Origin: Gibbula magus
Lineage: Eukaryota; Mollusca; Gastropoda; Trochida; Trochidae
Direction of reading: 5' to 3'
DNA length: 64,000 bases
NCBI GenBank assembly: GCA_936450465.1
Contig: OW388304.1
Coordinates: 41,850,914-41,914,913, forward strand
The notes beneath the pieces were generated by a model. It ran no database searches. It had not been told where the DNA came from and worked only from the letters and a program-made list of their open reading frames with translations. Of the stretch, positions 12,501 to 24,500 are shown one piece after another (within the stretch, counting starts at the first letter, position 1; the number at the start of each line of letters is the position of its first letter). The position numbers were made by a program, and so were the translations under genes.

Positions 12501-15500
12501 GGGTGTAGCAGTTCTTCTGGAGAAGTCGAAAGAGTGCAAAGTTTACGGATGCCAGACGCCATCCCAAGCCATAAGCCAATCTGGCCTTTACAGGCATGAT
12601 GAGCTAAAAATGAAAAGTTCACTTGAGTTGACGTTTCAGTGAAGACTCAGTTATCACCCCTTACATACAGTCTTTCGTAGAAATCCTTTATCAAATAACT
12701 TGGCTCGTGTCATTTATTTTTTTTCTCTAATTTATTGTTGAGCAATACATTTCTTCACTTTTTATAATTATTTTTCATTTATCCTTATTTGCTAACATGA
12801 CTTTAGAAGTTTTGGTCGCTCTGTGGTTTCCAAATGGCAGTTAATTGGTGGTACTACTCTGAAATTCAGTGTAGCATTGCACCCAAACCTTACTGCGTGT
12901 AGAACAGTTCTCTACTGCAGACAAAGTTGCCCTGCCCCTGGCAGGATTCAAACCCCCGAATCACCATTGAATCGTTTGATCTTTAATATTTTGAAATGTG
13001 GTATGAATATTCACCAGGGATTATTATCTGTCAAGTTACTATGAAAAAAAATACACTGCACATTAACATATATCAATGCGCATCTTTGTAGAAAACTTAT
13101 ACCTTGAAATAAGGCTTTGAGGCTTTATTTATTGCACAATAAATGCAGAATGACAATGTATGATAAAGAGTTTATCATGCTCACATGTTTTGGGATCATA
13201 AATATCCTGCATTAGGAATAAACACGATGTATCAATAGCTCGGCAAGCCTCGCAAATACAATGTTTGTTGCTAATGCAGGATATTTAGGATCCCAAAACA
13301 CACTCACATGATGACCCCTATTTTTCAAACAAGAGCTATCAGTGAAATAGTGTATCCTCGAGCTGAAAATACATTGAATAATGGGAATGACTTATTATAG
13401 GTGCATCAAGACAAAAAATAATATGGGCTCTGTAGCTTATCCTTTGTTGTAGTGAGTAAAGGAAAACCCCAAGTTATAAATAGCATTACACTCAGAAGAT
13501 ACATAATTGAGGATACTAAACGAAAGATACTCTACGAATTTTAATAAAATAGAGCCATGGGCTCTGTAGCTCATCAGGATTTGTATTGTTTATAATGATG
13601 AAGACTGAAATAGATTTTTAGGTCATGGCTTGAGGCGCTTATTTGAGGCACCACAGGTTCTCCAAGTCTAAAATTTAGAATCCCCATTGGCTAAAGAGTC
13701 TGCACACAATATTACAGCCTTCTAGGTACATTTGTTCTGGAGTAGATGAAAATAGGTTTTTAAGGATGTGAACCCGTGACCCGATTTGATGTCACCGGGT
13801 CACAAAATCTACAATTTAGAATCCCCATTGGCCAAGGAGTCTGCACACAACTTTTCAGCTCTCTAGACCTTATGGAACTGGAGAAGAAGATGAAAATAGG
13901 TTTTTAAACATGTGACCCCTGTGACCCCATTTGGGGTCATGGGGTCACGAAATCTACAATTTAGAATTCCCATTGACCAAGGAGTCTGCACACAACTTTT
14001 AAGTTTCTAGACCTGTTTGAACTGGAGAAGATGAAAATAGGTTTTTAAGGATGTGACCCCTGTGACCCCATTTGGGGTCATGGGGTCACGAAATCTACAA
14101 TTTAGAATCCCCATTGGCCAAGGAGTCTGCACACAATTTTTCAGCTCTCTAGACCTTTTGGAACTGGTGAAGAAGATGAAAATAGGTTTTTTAAGGATGT
14201 GACCCCTGTGACCCCATTTGGGGTCATGGGGTCACGAAATCTACAATTTAGAATCCCCATTGGCCAAGGAGTCTGCACACAACTGTTCAGCTCTCTAGAC
14301 CTTTTGGAATTGGAGAAGAAGATGAAAATAGGTTTTTAAGGATGTGACCCCTGTGACCCCATTTGGGGTCATGGGGTCACGAAATCTACAATTTAGAATC
14401 CCCATTGGCCAAGGAGTCTGCACACAACTTTTCAGCTCTCTAGACCTTTTGGAACTGGAGAAGAAGATAAAAATAGGTTTTTAAGGATGTGACCCCTGTG
14501 ACCCCATTTGGGGTCATGGGGGTCACGAAATCTACAATTTAGAATCCCCATTGGCCAAGGAGTCTGTACATAAAATTTCAGCTCTGTGGAGTTATTGGTT
14601 CTGGAGAAGAAGTCGAAAAAGCGAATTTACGGACGGATGGACGGACGGACGGACGGACGACGGACGTCGGACGCCATGCCATGCCATAAGCCCATCGGGC
14701 CTTTCAGGCCTGATGAGCTAAAAAGCGAGTTAAAGATGAGGTATAAAACCAGCGAAAGTGAGTTTGATACCAAATCATTATGTAACATTGGGAATAATAC
14801 TTGTATTATCTAAGTTTTAAACTTGTAAAATAATTGTGAATGAATACACAATGTGAAACTGAAGGAACTTGAATAGCATTAATACAATGGAAATAAAGCA
14901 AATGGCTCTGAAGCTCATCAGGTTTGAAACAACTTAGTAATAAAACAGATTATGTCAATTGGTGCAACATTACAAAATACTATTTTTTTAGTATAACTAC
15001 AGGTATACTAATTAGTATAAAAATGTCACCGAGATTACTGTTTTTTTAGATCATTATTAATATGTTGATGTTTATTCAACAAATATTTGAAAGGAATCAG
15101 ATATCATAAACTACATCTGTTACATCAAAACCTGTAGGTTTAAGTCAAGAAAAGCAGAATTAATTACAGACAGATTGACAGCAAGACAGAAACTGGACGG
15201 CATGCCACTGCAAAAGCCTCCTAGGCCTTTCAGGCCTGATAGGCTAATAAAAAAAACAAATCTTAAAAGTAAAGATAGAGCCATTGGCTCTGTAGCTCAT
15301 CCAGACTTTCATTGTTTGATGTAGAAAATAAGATGATTCAAATAAAAAATATGAGTAGTTCAAACAGCCCTTCTGGAGAAGAGGATGAAAATAGGTTTTT
15401 AGGGCTGACCCCTGTGGTCCTTAATTGGGGTCACAGGATAACCAAAGTTACAAATCAGAATTCCCATGTGCCAAGGTACCTATATATAATTACAACTCTC

Positions 15501-18500
15501 TGGGGCTTCTGCTTCTGGAGAAGAGACGTGGCCCCTGTGGTCCTTAATTGGGGTCACGGGTCACCACATTAACAAATTGGAATCCAATGTGCAAAGGTAC
15601 CTGTACATTAATTTCAGCTCTCTAGTGTATATGGTTCATGAGAAGTAGTCGAAAGTCTCAAAAGTTTAGGGACGACCGATGGAAAACAGGCCATGCCATA
15701 AGCCCATCGGGGCTTTCAGGCCTGATGAGTTAAAAATTAAGAATGTTAAACTTTGATAACGATGTTAACACTCTTACCAGGAACAACAGACTGGAAATAA
15801 TAATGAAAGAAAAAAATTAAAATGTTTTTAAAAAATGTTAAACACTTTTTTCACAGTAAATTTTGCTCTTGCAGTTGTTTTCTCACCACTTCATCTGTCA
15901 AGGTCTTTGATGTGAACAACAATTAAGTCCATGCAAAATACATATATTGATTTTAACATAGAGAACTGTTGTTTGTAACACATATCAGTTCTCAGTGTTA
16001 GGGCTGAGTATTGTACTAAATTTTGTATTGCTAATGTATTGCAATACGTATTGTGATATATTAAATGGTCAGAAGCACGTTTTTTGCAAATTTTATTTTT
16101 TCAAATTTATGTCAATTATATCTTCTTTAGAAGGTAAAACATCTTATTACACAAGCCAATTATCCGTAGTGGTAATAATGGTGTTGCGTATAAAGCAAAA
16201 ATTGCATGGCGGCCATTATATTGTGAACACATTTTATTATTTCAAAATGACAAAAACTATTTCCATGGCTTTGCGGTACCATGTACACTCATTTTTCAAC
16301 TTGATTTTCTGAAGAGAAAAGGTTGTTTTACTATTGGTGACATTATTTTTCAAATACATTTCATCGACTTATTTCAGTGAAAAAATGTGCTACTGCCCCT
16401 TTAAGTGAACATTCAACAATTTATATAATATCGCTCTAACGTTCCTGAAAACCATTAGAACATTATGTAAAACAACATTACATTTATTGGAAAGAATTTT
16501 GAAGAGTCTGCCATACATTCTAGGAATCCAAAAGCATTTATATTATAATTATATATATGTAGGAATGTATTTGACTTTATTGGTGTGATACTTTACAATA
16601 ATAAAATTGTATTGCCATCATTATATTGCAATAATTGTATTAGACAACCTGTGTTGCAATAAATTTGTATTGCGATAATATTGCCCAGGCTAACAGCCCT
16701 AGTGTTTCAAGTAATATATGCCACATGCCCATTGAGACTTTCAGACCTGATGATCTATAAAACACAAGCAGAGTCTGATATATCCTCCATCGAGAGGCAA
16801 TATCAGTTCTTTTCCAGCCGATTTATCTATTAATGTTAACAAATTGGGGCTATCCATGTGTTCTCTAAAAGGTTAAGATGTGACCTGGGAGGTCCTACTT
16901 TGTGAGTGCTAAGTTTAAAATTTAGAATAAAAAAATTGGAAAGTGTCTCCACTTTTTCTTGGTCTTTTTATTCTTGACAAATTTTAAGTGACCTACAATG
17001 CCTTCAGTAATTTTCAATTCTAACATTTCAATTTGAATTGGTCTAACGGTATCTTTATATACGAATTGAAGGACAGACTATAAAACTCATTAGGGTCTAT
17101 AAGGCGGGAAATATGGGAATAGTATAATGGATGACAGCAAGGTGAAAAGTACATGAACAACAATGCATGCTTACCTGATTTTCCCAGGGGAGATTTTCCA
17201 CTCCGTAGTCATATAAGACTTCCTGTCCTTTTTCTATTGACCTGTAACAGTATTGAAAAACGCTTTAACTTGTCTCGCAGTAAACTACTCGATTCTGATT
17301 GGTTGATAGCCAGGGTTAAAAAACTCTTGTACTTCGGTGCGAAACAAACCTTCGGTCTTTTTGCCGAAAGCAACGACTGTAGATTCTATGCACGGTTGAA
17401 TATGTTTCTTAATTATTATATATAGCTAAAAACGTGGTCGGTAAGATAAATTTGTTGTCAGACCGCATCTCTGGGAGTTGAAATTTTATTCACCCGCCTA
17501 CGGCTCGCTCTACAAGAACACAAAAAAATTCCTCTACCCCTCGGTGAGGTCTGACAACTTATAGTGATTGTGAAACACTGATGCCCGCGGAGTCTAGATT
17601 TCATGGCTATGTATCAATGTTAGATCACTGGAAAATAAGAATTCACACTATGATAAAGAATAAAAATAGAGCCCTGGGCTCTGTAGCTCATCAGGGTTTA
17701 TATTGTTTAACGATGAAGACTGAAATAGATTTTAGGTCATGGCCCTTGAGACCTTCTAGGTCTTCTCCAAAAAGACATAGTCTTTTTGTTTTGGAGAAGA
17801 AGATGAAAATAAGTTTTTAGATCATGGCCTGCGAGGCACCAAATCTACAATTTATCTGATGATTTAGTATCTAGATAATGACTTTGTTGATCTAATTAAG
17901 GTCTTGGTACAGCATTGAGGCAATCTTTTACATGTGTCAACACATTTAAAACTGAAATTTTACTTTGTAATGTTTATTTACAACTTGTCCTAGGTGGGAA
18001 TTGTTATAAGTAGCAATTGTCAGGGTGGCAATTGGTCGGGTGGGAGTTGTCCGATAGCAATTTTCCTAGACCCACCATAAGCACATCTGGTCTTTTTAGA
18101 TTCTTTTATGATGATTACCTTAATGCAAATAATGCCAAGCCATTTTCGACGACCATCATCTTTGAATTTTTTTCTCCTCCTCTACCATGATTCACCAGTC
18201 TCCCAAGTCTCCCTGTTTCTTTCGTTGCATCAATACTGAAATATAACAAGTAATTGTCACACACGTGGCCATGTCCCCGCCGAAATTAAGAAATGAGGTA
18301 AAAGGATGACACATGAAGTTTGTACAACTTGGTGATGTATTGATTGTAATTTTCCTTGGCCCTGGAAATAAAGTTACAGAATGTGAAACAATGTCTGGTA
18401 CTTCAAAGAAAGAAATTCATTTTCATGATTCTGGAGAAGAAAATGAAAAAGATTTTTAGGGCGTGGCCACTGTGGCACTTAATAGGGGTCATGGGGTCAC

Positions 18501-21500
18501 CAAAGTTACAAATTAAAAAATCACCCTAAGCCAAGGTACCTGTACATTAAATTTCAGCTCTCTGGAGAAGAAGATGGAAACATGTCAAAAGAATTCCCAT
18601 TACGTATATTATAAGTATTATAAATTCCAAATGAGGTTCTAAAGCCTTCTAAGAAAAATATTATTTCCAATAAAAAACACATGATTTTATTCTCTGGTAC
18701 TTTTTTTCAAATTTCTTTTCTTTTTAAAACATTTATTCTGTGTAAGGCAGATTAAACGTTTTCCTAAAGTACAAAACTGCGGTTCTAAGAGCAGGTAGGT
18801 TGTATTTATTTCATTTTGTTAACATTTTGACAACATAATGCAACTAATGCAGATTTTAAATTGTAAGGGCAGGGATTTCTTTTAATGGAAGTCTATTTAT
18901 CCTTGAATTATTTGTTAATTTCTGCAAGACAATACTACATTAAACACTTACCAGTATCTGTTCCCTCCAGAAATGTAAAAATACCGAAAGACTGAAGCAA
19001 GGTGCTTCTCTCGATCTTCACCTTCATTGTTTGAAATAGTTTCTCCTGCATAAGGCAGGAGAAAGTCCCCCTTCTTTCTCTCTTTAGTTGTTATAACTCC
19101 CCGGCCTGTGCAAAGAAAAAATATTGTTAAAAGATACAGACATGCAGATAGAGATCTCTATAGAGAGTACTGTTTGGTACCACGAAAATATTAGTACCAC
19201 GGTACACCTAGTTTTTTTGTTAAAGTACCACAGTTTTTACCATGAGTCTAACACTTAGACTCTGAAAAAAAAAATAATGAAAAGGAGCCTTTTTTTATAG
19301 AGTCTAATGTAATAAGGGTGGAGGTTTAACCAGGATTTTGATTACAATGAATAGGTTAGTTGTAGAATTTCATTGGTCCCCGTCATGAATGAATTGATAA
19401 GTTGTAGAATTTCATTGGTCCACGTCACTGAATTTATCGATCGTTTGCTTGACTGCTGGTACCACTTTTGGTCCGTCAACCTATTATTTTTAAATGAATT
19501 ATCAAATATATTTTATGTATTTAAAAAAATAACATAATAATACATAATAATTATTTATAAATATCTATTTCCATTTTGTAAACATGAGTTGACTGTATTG
19601 CTGTTTCCGGTTTCAACATCGTGAGTTCGTCAATGAAGTTTCAAAATTTCTTCTTCTGAAACATAGCCCTTGTGTATAAGACGACCCCATTCTTTGACCC
19701 CCTGTTTTCTGGTATAAAAAAGTCGTCTTATACACAGTAATATACGGTAGGTAACAAGCTGAATGCCTTAGAGCAGTTATCTAGCCCTCATGAAACATGT
19801 GAACTTCCAAACGCAAGGCATAACTCTTGCCAGTCTGCATTACTGGCTGATTTAAGCCTTGCAGTATTTCCCTTGCTTTGTTGTGCCTAGATAGTGAATA
19901 GCTGCACCAGAAATGCATAGTGGGCCTGGATTTCTAAGCACAGATTTCTTCAGGAAATACTGCAAGGCCTAAATCAGCCAGTAATGGAGAGTGGCAAGAG
20001 TTATGTCTTGCATTGGGAAGTTAGCAAATTGTTGGAATCGGATCATTAACATCTGGCGTGAGAGATAGTCCCGGCTAGGGTAAAGCTCTTATGTAAACAA
20101 AATGCAAGCATTGGGTTTTACTATTAGATTGGTGTATTAACATTTGATGGTTTTAAATATGTTTTAATTATGAATATACGGAACCTGGATGAATTGTTCT
20201 GCTAAAGTGGCATATTAAGCTTATATAGACTGATGATTACTGTAACTGCTTCACATTCTGACAGAATTAAGCATTTTAGCTGTTTAGTATGATAGATTGA
20301 ATTCTTTGTGGAAATGCTGTTGGAAGCTGATAATGAAGCTATCTTACAGAAACGCCTAACACCTTCAGTGAAGGATGAACTCAGATCAAATCAGCGACTT
20401 GTGATTCAAGCTTAATTTTAATGGAGAGGATTATACTAACATTTAAATCTTTATTCATAGGGGGCAATATCATATCTACTCTGTCTCTGAACTAATTTTA
20501 AGAACTTAACATTAACCATATATGTAATATAACATGTCAAGCAATATCTGCATATTAATTTGTACATTCACAGGTTCATGCATATTCCCATATGTTAATA
20601 GAAAACACTTGACTGATTCACCTTCTCCTGTACTCTTGACGCAATTATACCAGTACACACGATTTTTACACAGCTTAACACACGATACCAGTGAATCATC
20701 ATTATATTATTGAAATATCTAAAACATCTTCAAGAAGTAGACTCACACAGGTTTTGTCTTTACCTTTGAAAAGTTTCCTTTAATAACTTTCCTTAATTAA
20801 TGATGTTTTCTCCACATTTGACACAAATAGATGCGCTAGAATTTGGAAGTTATCTGATGCCTCTTTGTTAATGTGATGTTCTCACTAATTGATGGTGTCA
20901 GACACCAAATCTGGATATCATAAACAGTCTCTTTTTGAATATTTTTGTTATTATTATAAAATAAATATTTTATTTCTTTTTCAAATACAGACATATAATA
21001 CATATCATATTCATAATACAAAGGTCAACAACGTAAGTATTTTTAAATATTGGTACAGACCAACTGCAAAATAATTTCACACAAGTTCTTTTTTCCTGGT
21101 ATCATACATTCACCGAAGTTGCAGTGTGTTTTAGTCTTTAAAAAGATTATGGCATACAGACCAGAATTTCATGAATTTTCAGTAATTGCAATTGGATATT
21201 TGATATTTTATCAATATTTGATAAATGGTGATATTTTCAGAATAAATACTTTTTTCAGAGTCTGAGTACAAGACTACATGATTTACTATGCAGCAGAAAC
21301 TTACTAACTTGAGACTGAAAATCATGTATTTGGTAAAGTAATTAGGCCATCCAAATTTATTAAGTTGTTTGACAGACCCTCCTACTTCAGTTTTCACAAA
21401 TTTGGAAAGAAAAGCTTTTCAGAACCCCTCCAAAATAAAGATGTCGACAAAATATCGCCTCCCAATTTAAGAAAATTGCACAAATCTCCCTCCATATAAA

Positions 21501-24500
21501 ATATGTTGCCATAGACTCTGTAGTTCATCAGGATTTTCATTGTTTGATGTAGAAAATAAGATATTTCAAATAAAAACATGGGCTCTGTAGCTCATCAGGA
21601 AGTTGAATATAGGAAAAGAATTAAAGACCACCCTGTCACGCCAGTATTTGAGGGAGAATCAACACCAGTTGAACAAACTTTAGTCTTCATTTCACAAGGA
21701 TGCTATCCTGAAAATCTTTCCAGGTTAACCGGTTTCGGAAATGAAGTTGTTTGAATGTTTCAGGGCCATGCCCATATATTAGGCGGGGAGTGGGGGTTTA
21801 CTGGTTTCAGAGAAGAAGTCGTTTAAAAGTTTGTGGACCACACCCATATTGGAGGCGGGGTCAGGACCAAATGAACAAACTTTAGTGACTTAGTATTCAT
21901 GTTATCCTGAAAATTTGAGCTTTCTAGGTTTACTGGTATCGGTGAAGAAGTCGTTTAAAGGTTTGGGGGCCAAGCCCTGTCACGCCCATATTTGAGAGGG
22001 GATCAGGACCAAATGGACAAATTCTGGTACTACAAGGTCCTACCAAATTACAGTTTCATAGGTGCAGCGGTTCTGGAAAAGAGGTCAAATATGTCAACAG
22101 TTTACAAACGGGTGGCGTCTGGTTCTTGAGAAGAAGAAAATAGGTTTTAAGGGTGTGGCCACTATGGCCCTTCAGGGCTAGTAATAAACATTAGTCCTTC
22201 GACCCGAGGCTAGTAAAAATGACATCCTTCAAGTAATAGAGGACGAGTAGCAGTTCATTATCGGGATATAAATGTACATTTATATCACGATAGTGTACTG
22301 CTGTGAGTTCTCTATCTTAGAGCACAGTCAAATGCTTGAGTCGTCAAGAAAATGTCTTAAAATGAATATTTCAAATGAATTGTCAACAAATTTGGGAAAC
22401 ATTCTCTCGAACACAACATGAAAAACATTGACATTTCTCATTTTCATATGCAAATGTAAGGAACATTGACATCATCATCAGCACTGTGAGCACTGAATTT
22501 CTTAAATTGTCCGAGGTGCATGAGGCGTACATTTTATATAAAGCGTACGAGTCGTGCTAGAGCATAGGCGTTGTGCTTGAATCACGAACATGCATGATTT
22601 AAGCACGTTTTTATTCAGCAACATTGAGCAGTAATACATTTCATTGCCTATAAAGACCGAGTGGTTTTTAGAATGAATCAGTTCACACAATGGCTTCATT
22701 ATGGACAGTCCAAGGACAAGTACACTCTTCATTCAGGAAAGGTAACTTTATTTTTTTTACTCCTTACTTTTTAAAGTGTATGTTTTTAAAATTCAAAGTA
22801 ACTTTCATTAAATTGGTTTCTTTAATAAAAGTTATTGTTTTTTGTATTTCAAATATTTGTGTTTGTTTGTTGAGCTTTATTTATCAATATGCGAGTTGTA
22901 ATATATATTGTTGCATATGCTATTGTGCATCCCGTTTTTATTGCATATGAATTATTTCAGATTACTGCAGCAACGAAATTATACTCGAACTGTCTATGGG
23001 AAAGAATGTAACGTTGTACTGGACAGCGCTCGGACGATGTGTGACGATACAGGGGTTTCATTGAGACGACAATGCAGCCTCCATCCTCTAACACCCCAAG
23101 AAGGTACTTTCTTCTATTTTTTTATGTCGTTCAATATAACGTCTGAATATTATTTTTAATATCGTGGTTGAATATATATAAACATTGGTATAAACATGGT
23201 TTGATGCTTGTCGTTGTTTCACTTACTCGTGATATAAATGAAATACACTTGAAAATTCCCAACTGACCTCACATAACTTGCTTTAGTTACCGATTTTATT
23301 CTTCTTTTAGGAATATCAAGCTCCTTAACATAGAAGACCCCCATCGACGAAAGCGACTTTTTCCTTTCGGAAAGGGAACACAGCAGAGCATGTGTCAATG
23401 TAATAAGTGTTAATTGTGTATTATCCACATAAATAAAACAATCAGTTGACATTGTTTGTTGTTTTTATGGAAGTCTGTGAACCAGTTTTATGAGCATGCT
23501 ACCGAACGCAACCAGACAACTGTACATCTATTTGAATATAAATGTACTCCACGTGACCACAATACAATCATATGATTGGACGAAAGCATTTGACTGTGCT
23601 CTAAGTGAATGTTAGTTTCTAGTCTAGCCCTGTGGGCTTTTAAAAATGTCTGAATAATTATGAAATGCTCAAAGTTTGAGTAGAGATTCTTGTTTTTATC
23701 AGCAGCAATAATTTCAGATGTGAATGATTGAAATAGAGAAAATACTTGCCATTGTAGTTCAATCAACAATTGTTAGACTACTAGTATTGGCTAGTGATAC
23801 TTGTATTGGGCTAGTAGAAATCAAAGCAACTAGCCCTGCTCCTGCCCATAATAGGGGTGACAGGATCAACAAAGTTACAAATTAGAACTCCGATATGCCA
23901 TTAAATTACAGCTCTCTGAGGCTTCTGCTTCTGGAGAAGAAGATGAAAATAGGTTTTGATGAGCTAAAAATTAATAACTCATGATAGATGCACATTGCAT
24001 GTGCAATATAAAAGGTTTACCATCAAGAAATCAAAAGTTATGGTCAAGGTTAAAGATTTCGGACAAACAGATATACAATATACCCCGTAATCTCTGATTA
24101 GTGGCATAAAAACTACCGGTAAACCAAAACATTTAAATTTTTTCAAACGTAACTTGAGGAAACAAGAAAGACTTTATTGTATCAAGATACATTGAAAGAT
24201 TTCATCTTGTGAGGTAGAAAGTTTAAATATTTTCACTCGTGACTACGCCATTTGTGAAAATATTAAATTTCTAGCTCACTAAACATGGTACCGGTATTAG
24301 TAAAGCAAAGAAATGTTAAGGAAGTCATATAAAAGCATATATACCTTTAGTTGCAAAATTCTTGATTTCGAATCCTTCCGGATCAAAATCCCCTCGTAAA
24401 CTGTCTTTTGCCAGTTGTTGCTGTATCAAGTGATCCTAGAAATGCAAGTTTAATATTCATTAAAGTTAGTTAGCTGAATAAGTAAAGGATTTACGATTCG

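Larger units (their letters stand above)
22173..23838. mobile_element. hAT-like element, 1.67 kb, CAGGGCTAGT ends
   Basis: CAGGGCTAGT (22173-22182) and ACTAGCCCTG (23829-23838) are perfect inverted ends fitting the hAT YARNG rule. The element cuts a pearl-like core repeat, and the flanks (TGGCCCTT and a similar TGCCCATA) look like a diverged target duplication. No transposase; it holds a possible spliced small gene. Confidence 0.6.
21511..23972. mobile_element. Pearl-like copy (possibly two nested) interrupted by a hAT-like element
   Basis: 5' ends at about 21520 (GTAGTTCATCAGG) and 21583 (GGGCTCTGTAGCTCATCAGG), three loose core repeats with GAAGAAGTCGTTTAAA and a 3' end GATGAGCTAAAAATTA at 23958-23973. 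Core sequence GTGTGGCCACTATGGCCCTT at about 22153 resumes as ATAATAGGGGTGACAGG at about 23848, as in the intact order at 18463. Confidence 0.65.

Noticed and set aside
12880..13000. Minus-strand tRNA-derived SINE
   Set aside because: Only a B-box-like GGTTTGAATCC was found; no A box at the expected distance and no tail.
15995..16312. 105-codon plus-strand frame
   Set aside because: Lies inside a probable hAT-type non-autonomous element; composition follows the repeat and nothing is recognisable.
17153..17425. 90-codon plus-strand frame
   Set aside because: It overlaps exon 5 of the SET-BRCT gene on the opposite strand and shows no motif of its own.
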